Both the position numbers and the translations under genes were made by a program. A stretch of DNA of 64,000 nucleotides from Tetradesmus obliquus. Lineage: Eukaryota; Chlorophyta; Chlorophyceae; Sphaeropleales; Scenedesmaceae. The notes beneath the pieces were generated by a model that was not told where the DNA came from, made no database searches, and saw nothing but the letters and a program-made list of their open reading frames with translations. Location of the stretch: NCBI GenBank assembly GCA_030272155.1, contig CP126205.1, forward strand, positions 2,158,501 through 2,222,500. The letters run 5' to 3'. Below are positions 23,715-34,577 of this stretch, piece after piece (positions within the stretch are counted from its first letter, which is position 1; each line of letters opens with the position of its first letter).

Positions 23715-24740
23715 TCACATGCCTCCTGGCAAACTCTCACCTCCGCCGAGCTGTGACAGCGCTCCCAGCCCAAGCGCCAGCACCGCCACTGCAATCACTG
23801 CTGCGCCAGCTCCCACCACTGTGTTGGCTGCGCCTGTGTCTGCTGTGTCCTGGTCTGATCCGGCTTCATATGCTTTTGTCACCACTGGGTACATGTTGGA
23901 CTGGCCTGCAGTGTCGAATTCGACATAGCCGGTTGCCTGCAGGAACCACGAATGACAGTGTGTGACGATATACTGATAGAAGAGGCACGGTACGAGGCAA
24001 AGGCAGTGTTTGTTGCAGACAAAAAAGCAGGGTAGAGCTGCATACCAAAGCCTGCAGCGCTGTAGTTGTCTTGTCAGGCAGCAGGCATCCAGGTCTGCGA
24101 CACGAAATCAACACAGCAGCAGATCTGCAGATCTACACAAGATGTAGCGGTGAGCGCTGTAAACTGTAAAGCGAAAATGAAGAAGCAGTGCTGCTGAGGT
24201 ATGCAAAGCATTTTAGCCAGACGGCTTGTAGGTTGCAGTCATATCACAACACAGACACTACTGCTACGTCAGCCAACAGGGGCAAACCTAGAGAGCTGTG
24301 TTTCACCAGCCAGTGCCAGCCAGATCCTACTTCAGCGAGATAGTGAAATCCTTGGAGCTTTTTAAAATTAAATTATGTGATATCCGCCTGCATGCATGCA
24401 GCTGCAGCTGTGCCTGCTGTGCACATGTAGCCTTGGTAAGCACTGCTACAGCAGAACCGGCCGTAGCTGCGAGCTGGCTGCTCACCGCCTGTGTGTTAGG
24501 GCTCAGATCGAGTGCTGGAGGCGCGGAGGTAGTGGTCTCCTCCGCCCTGACAACAGTCCTGGTGCGCAGGGGCACGGACACCCTGGCGCGCGCACTGCTG
24601 CTGCGAGAGGCGCTAACCTGCAGGGCGCACAACAGAATAAAGAGAAGTCATTGACAGCGGGATTCAATAATAATTTGCCAAGTTGTGTGTTGAACAGCTG
24701 CAGCAGTTCGTGCCTGCTGGGTCTGGCTCTTCAGCATCAT
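23715..24740 (-). CDS. Predicted plastid-targeted single-pass membrane protein
   Basis: Three minus-strand exons (about 24740-24696, 24617-24486, 23936-23715) join in phase 0 to about 132 residues. The N-terminus is rich in Ser, Arg and Ala with few acids and ends in VVRAEE, like a chloroplast transit peptide with a VRA cleavage site. The mature part has a short soluble segment (YVEFDTAGQSNMYPVVTKAY) and then one hydrophobic span (VVGAGAAVIAVAVLALGLGAL) near the C-terminus. Size and layout resemble small thylakoid membrane proteins, but I do not recognise the family and assign no function. The exon 1 donor (GTTCAA) is weak, so the start could differ; exons 2 and 3 are firmer. The last codons could instead be cut by a donor at GGAG|GTGAGA. 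Confidence 0.55.
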
Positions 24741-25178
24741 CTTGACGCTTTGCAACGAAGAAGGTGCAGGTGTGAAAAACAACTGACGTCAATGAATCAA
24801 ATAGTACGCAGCACATACGTAAAGACTCCAGGAGCTGGGTGTTCGCACCTGAGCAGGCACTGGAGTGTTAAGTCGAGTGTCTGGCAAGCTGGTGGGCGTC
24901 GTGCAAGAAGATGCAGATTGCTGAAACTGCTTTAATTCCGCGGTGATGCCCAACGATATATGAAAGGCTACACGTGCAGATTGCCATCGCTGTGTCGTCC
25001 CATCTATAACCACACATACAGCTCACTCGGTGCTTTGGTTTGATTGTTCTTAAACATTATAAGAAGGGCGTTGAATGTGCGGACGATGCTAGGATCTCAT
25101 CCTGCTGCCAGGTGAGGTCCTGCACAGCTGCTCAGCACACACCAGCCGCTTCATTCGTCGTGCAAGGCACCCCATTTC
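24741..25178. promoter_or_regulatory. Divergent intergenic region
   Basis: About 440 bp between the starts of the minus-strand plastid membrane gene and the plus-strand helical-repeat gene. Two genes with plastid-type N-termini sharing one promoter region could be co-regulated; no motif was recognised. Confidence 0.3.
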
Positions 25179-25615
25179 ATGGCTCAATGTCTCATAATAC
25201 CACCCTCCGCTGCTTGCAGGCCCCATGCAGCACGTGCAGGGCCAGCCAGGATTGGTGGTGCTGGTGCAGAGGGTGTCAGGGTGAGTGCTGCCCAGGTGTT
25301 TGCGTGGCAGATTTGTGCTGCCACAGCCACGGCACAAGTGAGGCTGTTGACATTCACACACACCTGCAACTGTGCATATCACGCCATTGACTGTTAAGCG
25401 AGTGCTGACGTATTGAGATATGTATGGCTTTGGCTGTTGCAGGCCAGCCAGCTGCAGCGCAGCAGGACTGTAACAGTGGCCCTGTCGCTGCCACAGCAGC
25501 AGCAGCCTCAGCCGCTATCAAGCACAGATGCAGACGCAGCACCAGCGCTACGCACACCGGACGCGCCAGCTGTGCCAGGCTCTGCTGTTGCGCCAGTGGC
25601 ACAGCTGTCACAAAC

Positions 25616-25648
<33 letters not shown>

Positions 25649-25976
25649 TGCGCTGCTGCAGCAGTTAGACAACCCTCTGTTAGCAGCTGCAGCAAGCAGC
25701 AGCAGCAGGGTAACCACTGCCGTGCTTGGGTCCCTACCTGGGGTGGTGTGGCATGTGCGGCGGAAAGGTGCAGCTGTCAACGGTCATGCGTCTGAGATGC
25801 CAAATGGCAGCAGCAGCACAAGCAGCAGCAGCAGCAGCGCTGGCTCAGAGACAGACTGGGGTGTGCAGTACGCAGCAGCTGCAATACTGAGTGCATTGGA
25901 CCCCAGTGCAAGCATGGAGGAAGTAGGAGTGGCAGCTGCAGCAGCAGCAGCAGTGGGCGGCTCTCCTCCAGACACA

Positions 25977-26012
<36 letters not shown>

Positions 26013-29000
26013 GCAGTTAGACAAGCAGCACGCCAGCAAGAACAGCAGCAGCAGCATTTACAAGATGAAGCAGAGGCGTTGCAGCAGCAGCAGCAGGAGC
26101 TGCTGCAGGTACCCGCAGACTTCAGCCTTCTGCAGGAGCGGCTTACATCACATGCTGCTGCCAGTACGAGCGCCAGCAATGCAGATAGCAGCAGCAGCAG
26201 CAGCAGCAGTCAGGCGGCGCCGCTGCGCCTGCAGCAGCAGAAGTCTCAGGGTGTAACAGCAGCAGCAGCAGCAGCAGCAGCAGCTGATGTGAGTGTATCT
26301 GCTGAGGAGCTGCTGTGGATGCAGCAAGGCCCTGCGGCAAACTTCAGGGACCCTCGCTTTGAGCAGGCGCTGAGCAGGTGGATCAAGGAGGCGCCTGATT
26401 GGTTCAAAGTGCGCTCGGTGAGTGAGGGAGTGAGAGATTGATAGAGTGAGGGAGTGAGAGAGTGAATAGAGAGAGAGTGCACAAAAGATGCACCAGTAGT
26501 AGTCAATTTATAAAGAGGCGCTGGTCAAGGAGGCGCCTCACTGGTGTGAAATGTGCTCAGTGGGTGAGAGAGTGAGTGAGGGAGTGAGTGATGGAGTGCA
26601 CAAAAGATGCACCAGTGGTAGTCCGTGTATCAGGGGGCGCTGGTCAAGGAGGCGCCTGACTGCTTCAAAGTGCGCTCGGTGAGTGAGGGAGTGAGAGATT
26701 GATGGACTGAGTGAGAGTGAGAGGGTGACAGCGTGAGACCGTGCAAGGACCCAGCAATCATAAGGGTGATGGTGCCTGGATTTTGCATTACAAAGAGCAA
26801 CGGGCCGTTGCACTGCCACGAGCCGGCACAGTTGGAGCATGTACAGGGGTCAGCATGTGAGTGTTTGCATGTGGTGAGGAAATGCAGCGCTCACAGGCAG
26901 TGCACTGCTTGTGTGACTTTTGTGGTCGGACCACTCGCTGAGCTTATCGCAACCCTTGTTTTTGCAAGCACACAACAACCGTTTAAACAGCGCGCAGCCA
27001 ACATCAATAACGCTTATCAACTGGTGGACCTGCATGTTACACTGTTCATACACATTACACCCACGATTACTCACACCATATGCTGCTGATCGTTGTCGCA
27101 GGTGTACGAGCGCTTTGGGTGGCGCTTCAACATCATCCACCTTTCCTGCTGCCTGCGCAAGCTGGCGCACCTGCTGCAGCCACTGCAACATCTTGCACAT
27201 TACTCACTCACCAACATGTTTCAATCTTCCCTCAAACCGGTGCATATGCAATGCATATCACACCATATTTCACACTGACTTTGACACTGTCACACAATGT
27301 ACTTTGCTGCAGGTGTACGAGCGCTTTGGGTCGCGCTTCAACATCATCCACCTCTCCTGCTGCCTCAGCAAGCTGGCGGACCTGCTGCAGCCACTCGGCC
27401 GGCTTGCACAGCACAGCACTTACCCACCAATATTGTTTTGCAGTCCGCCCGCTCACTGGTGCATCTGCATGTTACACTGTTCATATACATCACACCTACG
27501 TGATTACTCACACCATATATTGCTGATCGTCTCGCAGGTGTACGAGCGCTTTGGGTGGCGCTTCAACATCATCCACCTCTCCTGCTGCCTTAGCAAGCTG
27601 GCAGACCTGCTGCAGCCACTGCAACGGCTTGCACAGCACAGCACTTACTCCACAACGTGTTTCCAACTTTCCCCTTAAACCGGTGCATATGCAATGCATA
27701 TCACACCATCTTTCACACTGCCTTTCACACCGCCTTTCACACAGTCACACAATCTACTTTGCTGCAGGTGTACGAGCGCTTTGGGTGGCGCTTCAACATC
27801 CTCCACCTCTCCTGCTGCCTGAGCAAGCTGGCGGACCTGCTGCAGCCACTCGGCCGGCGGCGGCTGCTGCGGAGGGAGCGAGCAGCGCTGCGGCAGTTTC
27901 TAGCACAGCTGCTAGCAGACACTGCGGCGCTGCTACCGAGTGTGGATGGCCACACCGCTGCTGCACTGCTCGGGAGTCTCGCACGGCTAGCTGCATGCGG
28001 CAAGGTGCGGATTGAGTCTGGCACTGTTGGTAATGTACTTTTTGGGTGTGATTTGGCGGTTGTTGTGTGTGCCAGAGCGCGTTACGTTTCAGTCTGGCTA
28101 GGTCGGCTGTGGCGGCGGCATTGCGCAGCACTGCGTCAGTTCCTGGCGCAGCTGCTGGCACAGACACTGCGGCGCGAGCGTGGATGGCCACACTGCTGCT
28201 GCACTGCTAGGAAGCCTGGCACGGCTGGCAGCATGCGACAAGGTGCTGCAATGCAGCACCACCAGTGGTTTTTGTCAGTGTTCTCTTGATGAAATCAAGG
28301 GTTGTTTTGTGCCAGAGTCATTGTGTTTTATGTTGGCTGGATCAGCTGCTGCGGCAGGTCCTGGCACAGCTGCTGGCAGACACTGCGGCGCTGCTGCAGA
28401 GTGTGGATGGCCACACTGCTGCTGCACTGCTAGGAAGCCTGGCACGGCTGGCAGCATGCGACAAGGTTGGGAATGTCACTGGCACTACCGCGTTTGCTGT
28501 CTTGCACTTGCGGGGTTGTTCGTTGGTGCCAGAGCAGGATGCGTGATTGATGCTGGATGGCTGAACTGCTGCCAATCTCCGTAGGTGGTGATGATGTGAG
28601 CGCTGCGCTCTGTAGCAACAGGATACAATTGTGAACTAGGTGTGCGCTGCAAAGTATGATTGCTGCGATGTGCGTTTCCTCTGCCCTGCAGGTGCGGCAG
28701 AGCCTGCAGCTGGTGTGCTCGCTGCTGCAGCACATGGATCCCCAGCTGCCTACACAGTCATGTTGCGTGTGTCTGACCAGATACTTTTGCTGTCGCAACG
28801 CGTGTTTCCTTCTGCTGCGCAGGTGCGGCAGAGCCCGCAACTAGTGTGCTCGCTGCTGCAGCACATGGCTCCCCAGCTGCCTACATGGTCATGTTGCGTG
28901 TGTCTGACCAGATACTTTTGCTGTCGCAACCGCGTGTTTCCTTCTGCTGTGCAGGTGCGGCAGAGCCCGCAACTAGTGTGCTCGCTGCTGCAGCACATGG

Positions 29001-30184
29001 CTCCCCAGTAGCTTTGCAGCTCTTCTTGTATGAGGACGCCTCACTCCTGATATCACTTTTTCCTGCCCTGCAGGTGCGGCAGAGCCCCCAGCTAGTGTGC
29101 TCGCTGCTGCAGCACATGGCTCCACAGCTGGGCCAGCTGCGGCTGTTTCACAAATTGTGCTCCTCTTCCGCTGCTCTTCTGCTGCTCTGCATTTCCTTAT
29201 GTGAAGATGTTAAAACCTTGTGTCCCAATGTGTTTGTGCTGCAGGTGCGGCAGAGTCCCCAGCTAGTGTGCTCGCTGCTGCAGCACATGGCGCCCCAGCT
29301 TGGCCAGCTGCGGCCCAACGAGCTGGCTGGCAGCCTGTGGGCGCTGCAGCGGCTGCAGCAGCAACCTCCAGATGGCTGGCTGGAGGTGCTGTTTGAGCAG
29401 AGCGGGGCTACTATCGCTAGCCTGAGGCCTGATGAGGTGGCCATACTGATCAGGGGGCTGGCAGGCGTACAGGTGAGCATAAATCTAAGGCGTCTTCCAG
29501 CTGAAATGTGTGGCAAAAGCGTGATGTGGTGTGTGTTTTGAGGGTGTGCTGCTGTGTGTGGGGCCAGCTGCGGCCCAACGAGCTGGCCGGCAGCCTGTGG
29601 GCGCTGCAGCGGCAGCCGCCGGCGGGCTGGCTGGACGTGTTATTTGAGAGCAGCAGGGGCGCACTGAGCAGCCTGAGGCCTGATGAGGTGGCCACACTGA
29701 TCAGGGGGCTGGCAGGCGTGCAGGTGAGCCTTGATGAAGGGAGATCATGTGGCAAACGCGTGGTTAGATGTGTGTTGTTTAGAAGGTGTGTTGCTGTTTG
29801 TGTGGGCCAGCTGCGGCCCAATGAGCTGGCTGGCAGTCTGAGGGCGCTGCAGCGGCTGCAGCAGCATCCGCCACAGGGCTGGCTGGAGGCGCTTTTTGAG
29901 CAGAGCAGGGGCTACTATCACTAGCCTGAGGCCTGATGAGGTCACCATCCTAATCAGGGGGCTGGCAGGCGTGCAGGTGAGAACGATGTTGCTGCTTTTG
30001 AGCCTGATTGGCATCACTGATGCGCGCTAAGGACAGGTGGGTGGATGGCAGTACTGGCAGCGCCGCAGGCAACAACACATCTGAAAGTGTGCCCAGCCAT
30101 GTGCAGAAGGTCATGCCCCACAGCAGGCAAGCTGCGCTGGTGACCCTGACAAAGCCCGCGGCTGACAGCCCTGCATGGCCTCAC

Positions 30185-30215
<31 letters not shown>

Positions 30216-30723
30216 AGACGCAGCCGCCGCCTGAGGCGTGGCTGTCCGCCCTGCTGGCACATGCGGAGGAGCAGCTTGAGGACATGGCCCCGCAGCACGA
30301 GGCCATGCTGCTGATCGGCCTGGCCAAGATGCAGGTGAGCACAGTGTTTCGCTGTGTTTGTCCCATGTCCGTGTGCGGCTGGGGGGCTGCATGCTTGCCA
30401 TGCAGCAGGTGCGGCAGCTGCCGCTGTGTGTCTTCTAAGATGTCTGGTTGCAAATGGTTTGGTGTGGTTTGAGGCATGCCGAGGAGCAGCTTGAAGACAT
30501 GGCCCCGCAGCACGAGGCCATGCTGCTGATTGGCCTGGCTAAAATGCAGGTGCGGCAGATGTGGTTTGTTTTGCTGGGTGACTGAGTGCGGCCCTCTCAG
30601 TAGGGGTGTGAGTGTGTTGGCTGTCTGCCTGAAGATCCGCAGCACAAGGCCATGGCTCCGCTGCTGCCGCTGCTGTTGCTGCTGCTGCTCCTGTTGCTGC
30701 TGCTGCTCCTGTTGCTGCTGCTG

Positions 30724-30761
<38 letters not shown>

Positions 30762-30836
30762 TGCGCCCCAGCCGCAGCTGGATGGACGCCGCTATGGCTG
30801 CGCTGCGGTCAAAGTTTGACTCCATGGGCCGTACTC

Positions 30837-30917
<81 letters not shown>

Positions 30918-32812
30918 TGCGCCCCAGCCGCAGCTGGATGGACGCCGCCATGGCTGCGCTGCGGTCAAAGTTTGACTCCATGGGCCCTCAGGCGCTGAGC
31001 AACGTGATGTGGGCGCTGTCGCTCATGGGCTGCCTGCCTGACAGGTGCGGGGCTGCCCTTAATAATTCATTGTACCAGAGCACCAGTTCTTAAACTGAAA
31101 AACAGCAAGCTTTAAACTGAAAAGCATTAATCTGAACTTAGTGGCGGTGGGATGCCTGTCAGCTGTGCTGCTGAACATCAAAATATGCTGTCAACAACAT
31201 TCAACCCAAAATCATTTTGACGAGCGCACTGGTCGCGACTGTCGTTGTGTCTCTGGGTTGATTGTCCCTGCAGGTCCTGGCTCTCGCAGTACTTTGCTAC
31301 AACGCTGGCGCTGCTCAACAGCTTCAACGCTGCTGAGCTGGCCACAAGCATCTTCAAATGCACACATGAATCACGCAGAATCCGGCTCCCGCATGCCCTT
31401 GAACCCGCACAATCCAGTTCATCCAGTTCATTTCATAATATTGCGTTGTATGCCGCAGGTCCTGGCTCTCGCAGTACTTTGCCACAACACTGGCACTGCT
31501 CAACAGCTTCAACGCTGCTGAGCTGGCCACGGGCATGTGGCTCTCTTCTGCATCCACCCCTCCCCCACCATTGACAGGCTCCTCTCAGCTGCATTTTCAG
31601 CTATTTGGGCACATTGCGTGTGCACCACTGTCTGCCCCACCAACTTCTGCCTCCTGCTGTGCTCTGTTACAACAAAAATCTCCCCGCAGGTCCTGGCTCT
31701 CGCAGTACTTTGCCTCTACGCTGGCGCTGCTGAACAGCTTCAACGCAGCTGAGCTGGCCACAGGCATGTGGGCGCTGTCCCGCAGCAGAGTGGAGCCGAG
31801 TGACACCTGGCTGGATGAGTACTTTGACAGCAGCGAGGCCAAGCTGACAGGGTTTAGCCTGCGGGTGAGTGCCTGGGGTATTGAAGCCGAAGGGTTTTGG
31901 AGCAGGTTAGGGTTTGGGGCGCGAGGGGTGCCTTTGGTGGAGCCGAGTGACACCTTGCTTAACGAGTACTTTGACAGCAGTGAGGTCAAGCTGACAGGGT
32001 TTCCCCTGCGGGCAAGTCTGAAGTTCAAGGTTTGAAACTTCAACAGCTTTAAGAACCTAGGCTGCGTGCTTTCTCTATGTTTCGTGGAGCTTTTGTGGAA
32101 GCAACATACAATTTCCATCCACTGTGCTGTTGCTTGCTGCAGGACCTGTGCGTGTGTGGCTACAGCCTGGCCAAGCTGGGGCTGCGGCCTCCCGCCACCT
32201 GGCTGCGGCGCTACTGCACGCTGCTGCTGCGGCTCAAGGGCGGCCTGTGGCACCAGAAGACGCTGCTCACACAGGTGCGGCCCGTTGCTGGTGCTAGATG
32301 AAGTTTTTGTTGAAGTTATCAGCGACATGTAGGTGTTTCAGGTGTCCATTGTTTTTTGATGATGGCGCCAGAAGGACTCAATCGCTAGGCAGCTATTGCC
32401 AGCTAGGATCTGCATAAGTTCTGCCTCAAGGGCGGCCTGTGGCAGCAGAAGACGCTGCTGACGCAGGTGCGGCAGTGGACTAGTGCCTTGAGCATGGTTT
32501 GATCTATGGTCACTGTCTTCTTGACTGCAGACTGTGCTTGTGCGAGAAGCTGGATCATGTTTCGCCTGTTGTGCTGCGCATCTGCCAGCAGCTGCCAGAA
32601 GTGTGGGGCTTTGCATTGCTGTGTGCATGTTGTCGTGTGCGTGTTGTCAAGTAGCAGCGTGTGCTACACGCGCAAGTCTTGCTTCTGCCGACCATCTCAC
32701 CGCCATCCGCTGCTGCTGCTGCTGCTGCTGACAGGCGTTGGTGGCGCTCGAAGCCTTCAAGGTGCCGCTCATGGACATGTGGCGGCTGCTGACGATCTCA
32801 ATCACTGCTGCC

Positions 32813-32866
<54 letters not shown>

Positions 32867-33273
32867 AGGTGCTGGTGGCGCTCGAAGCCTTCAAGGTGCC
32901 GCGCATGGACATGTGGCGGCTGCTGACGATCTCAACCCTGCTGCTGCTGCTGCTGCTACTGCTGACAGGTGTTGGCGGCGCTCGAAGCCTTCAAGGTGCC
33001 GCGCATGGACATGTGGCAGCTGCTCACTTCTTCCCCTCACCCACTGCCCCTGCTGCTGCTGCCCCTGCTGCTGTTGCTGCCGCTGCCAGGTGCTGGTAGC
33101 GCTGGAAGCGTTCAAAGTGCCGCGCATGGACATGTGGCGGCGCGAGCTGTACGCAGCAGCAGGCTACAAGCTGTACCGCTACCCCAACTGGCGCCAGCGC
33201 GTGAAGGTGCTTCCTGCAAGTGATGCACCAGCTCCCTTCAGTAGGCCCTACAGGCGCGGGCGCTTCAGCCGGC

Positions 33274-33304
<31 letters not shown>

Positions 33305-33758
33305 GAGGAGTGCAGCTGGTGCGGCGGCTGGTGGTCGGGTGATGGGTGGAGCGGCAGGGTTTGGGCGTGGCGGGGAGACTGGGGGAGGTGGTTTAGGGTC
33401 TAAGGCGGGGCCTGGTGGGGTGCCGTTTGCGCTGAGGAGTGGAGACTGGGGTGTGTTAGATGGGCTGGGTGGGGGCAGGGGAGAGCTGGGCAGTATGGGA
33501 GGGAGCTATGAGGAGCTCGGCAGCAGCAGCAGCAGCGGTAGCCCAGGCAGCATGGATGGCTTGGCTCTGTCAGCTGCCAGCGGCAATGCTGAGTATGTGG
33601 CTGCAGCAGCGGCGGCTGCAACAGCTGCTGAGGATGTGGTGGTGCGCAGTGCTGGCAGCAGCGTCAGCAGCGTGTGGAGTAGTGTGGATGAGGCGAGCAG
33701 CAGCATGGATGCAGCTGCAGCAGGGCCTGCTGCTCCAGCAGCACCAGCTGCAGGCCAG

Positions 33759-33839
<81 letters not shown>

Positions 33840-34055
33840 GCGGCGGCTAGGGTTCCTCAGGGCTGGAACAGGCGTGCTTCCCCAAGGCCCTTGAAGGCTG
33901 CAGGACTAGTGCGGCCAGCAGCACCGCCTCAGGCTGCTGCTGCTGCTGCAGCGCCAGCAGCTGCAGCTGCAGCGGTGACAGAGGTGGCGCAGGGAGACGT
34001 GCAAGGGGCGGCAGGGGCAGATGCATCTGGCGGTGGTGTTGTCGTTGACAAGTAG
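25179..34055 (+). CDS. Chloroplast-type helical-repeat protein (OPR/TBC2-like)
   Basis: A consistent frame is obtained with exons at about 25179-25280, 25443-26417, 27768-28004, 29245-29472, 30218-30334, 30917-31044, 31690-31864, 32143-32274 and 33090-34055 (about 1,019 residues, TAG stop). The first 45 residues are rich in Ala and Arg and look like a chloroplast transit peptide. A long Gln/Ala/Ser-rich region follows. From about residue 345 there are helical repeats of about 38-40 residues, for example PPPEAWLSALLAHAEEQL and SLRPDEVAILIRGLAGVQ, with LSNVMWALSLMG and LATGMWALSRS variants. The pattern recalls octotricopeptide, TBC2 and FASTK-type RNA-binding repeats that control plastid or mitochondrial mRNAs. 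One exon (30218-30334) is 39 codons, one repeat. The C-terminal exon has a Gly-rich segment and a 26-Ala run. Nearly every exon has extra partial copies in the neighbouring intron, so alternative exon choices are possible. No RAP domain was seen. Confidence 0.72.
26375..26700 (+). repeat. Three copies of an exon end plus donor (helical-repeat gene)
   Basis: The end of exon 2 (GGAGGCGCCTGATTGGTTCA, then GTGCGCTC and the donor GTGAGTGAG) is repeated at about 26520-26565 and 26638-26690 with few changes, each copy followed by a GTGAGTGAGGGAGTGAGAG-rich stretch. Exon end, donor and intron start were duplicated as a unit. No AG acceptor is needed for the first copy, so the later two are presumably intronic. 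Confidence 0.8.
27030..27900 (+). repeat. Four tandem acceptor-plus-exon copies (VYERFG repeat)
   Basis: The exon start encoding VYERFGWRFNIIHLSCCL occurs at about 27102, 27313, 27538 and 27768, each directly after a CAG acceptor. The preceding introns are of two types: copies 1 and 3 share CATGTTACACTGTTCATA and a CTCACACCATAT stretch, while copies 2 and 4 share a CACAATNTACTTTGCTGCAG end and a GGTGCATATGCAATGCATAT piece. So one duplication was followed by duplication of the pair (spacings about 435-455 bp). Only copy 4 continues into the full exon ending at 28004. Confidence 0.88.
27882..28470 (+). repeat. Three copies of an exon end (LAQLLADTAALL repeat)
   Basis: The segment encoding LAQLLADTAALLPSVDGHTA and LARLAACGK, with its GT donor, occurs at about 27882-28010, again at about 28118-28240 with a frame-breaking change, and again at about 28350-28470. 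The intervening introns also share sequence (TTTTGTGCCAGAG-like). Confidence 0.82.
28680..29300 (+). repeat. Five tandem acceptor-plus-exon copies (VRQSPQLVCSLLQHM repeat)
   Basis: The start of the next helical-repeat exon, GTGCGGCAGAGYC then CTGCTGCAGCACATGG, occurs at about 28692, 28823, 28955, 29074 and 29245, each after a CAG acceptor. Spacings are about 131, 132, 119 and 171 bp. Introns between copies 1-3 are nearly identical (ACCAGATACTTTTGCTGTCG). Only the fifth copy continues into the rest of the exon. Confidence 0.9.
29300..29985 (+). repeat. Three copies of a full helical repeat plus donor
   Basis: The part encoding LRPNELAGSLWALQRL to LIRGLAGVQ followed by GTGAG occurs at about 29308-29472, 29568-29722 and 29812-29978. 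Copies 1 and 2 are open; copy 3 has a frameshift near 29920 that leads to TAG. Copies 2 and 3 have an AG (GGCCAG|CTGCGG) that could act as an acceptor, so copy 2 could be spliced in without breaking the frame. Confidence 0.85.
30218..30555 (+). repeat. Two copies of the 39-codon helical repeat exon end
   Basis: The exon at 30218-30334 has its 3' part (GAGGAGCAGCTTGAGGACAT to CTGATCGGCCTGGC and ATGCAG|GT) repeated at about 30481-30549, again followed by a GT donor. Confidence 0.82.
30756..30990 (+). repeat. Two copies of acceptor plus exon (VRPSRSWMDAAMAAL) with a (CTG)25 run
   Basis: The sequence TGCCAGGTGCGCCCCAGCCG, continuing through CTCCATGGGC, occurs at about 30758-30830 and 30913-30986, each preceded by a CTG run. 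Between them is an uninterrupted (CTG)25 at 30838-30912. Only the second copy continues into the rest of the exon. Confidence 0.88.
31265..32020 (+). repeat. Three acceptor-side copies and one donor-side copy (SWLSQYF exon)
   Basis: The exon start encoding SWLSQYFATTLALLNSFNAAELAT occurs after a GCAG acceptor at about 31274, 31460 and 31690. The third continues to 31864. The 3' part encoding VEPSDTWLDEYFDSSE..LTGF is repeated once in the following intron at about 31935-32010. Confidence 0.87.
32220..33150 (+). repeat. Copies of the last two exon borders of the helical-repeat gene
   Basis: The end of exon 8 (CTCAAGGGCGGCCTGTGGCA to GACGCTGCT and CAG|GTGCGG) recurs at about 32425-32472. The start of the last exon (GCTCGAAGCCTTCAAGGTGC, then ATGGACATGTGGC) occurs at about 32735, 32870, 32968 and 33090, each after a CTG-rich tract and an AG. 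Only the fourth copy continues into the final exon. Confidence 0.87.
33761..33838 (+). repeat. (AGC)26 run coding for polyalanine
   Basis: Seventy-eight uninterrupted bases of AGC repeat lie inside the last exon of the helical-repeat gene and are read in the GCA frame as about 26 alanines. The other frames would give polyserine or polyglutamine. Confidence 0.95.
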
Positions 34056-34577
34056 AGTGTACAAGTAGAGTACGCAGTCGGTGCTGAGTGGGTGGCGCAT
34101 CATGTCATACGATAACGAGGATGCTGGTAAATTTGTGGGTACTCATTATGCTGCATTATACTTGAAACGATTGACCTGCTTGCACGTTGTACCAACTGAA
34201 TACTGTTGAATTGTCCACAAGATGGTTGTGGGAGCCCTGCTGCTGCTGCTGAAGCCCTGCTGCTGCTGTTGCTGCTATACGCAATACGCCTCAGAGAAAC
34301 ATAATACAGCAGGAGGGGTGTAAGGGACATTGCCCAGCAGCACACCAGGCTTGAGCCATGTTTTCCTGCGACCAGCACTATTGCACGACCGCGCAGGATA
34401 TCGTCAAGCAAGCCCGAACGGCAGCCCATAGTTATCGCGATGCTTTCGTTTCAAAGCATAGCCACCATCTTCAGGCGCTAACGTCCTGGTCGTGCTGTAC
34501 CTGGGGCTGCTGTCAGTTATCGTTCAAACCTGCCAGTGCCATGCAATGCTTGGCGACTGTTCCTGTCGCAGGAGGAA
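34056..34577. other. Intergenic, no gene recognised
   Basis: About 520 bp between two plus-strand genes. A TGTAA at about 34319-34323 could be the poly(A) signal of the helical-repeat gene; the rest presumably includes the next promoter. Confidence 0.35.

Noticed and set aside
27030..29300. CRISPR-like array of regularly spaced repeats
   Set aside because: The repeats encode protein segments, are long and diverged, sit at exon borders of one gene, and the spacers are related introns rather than unique spacers.
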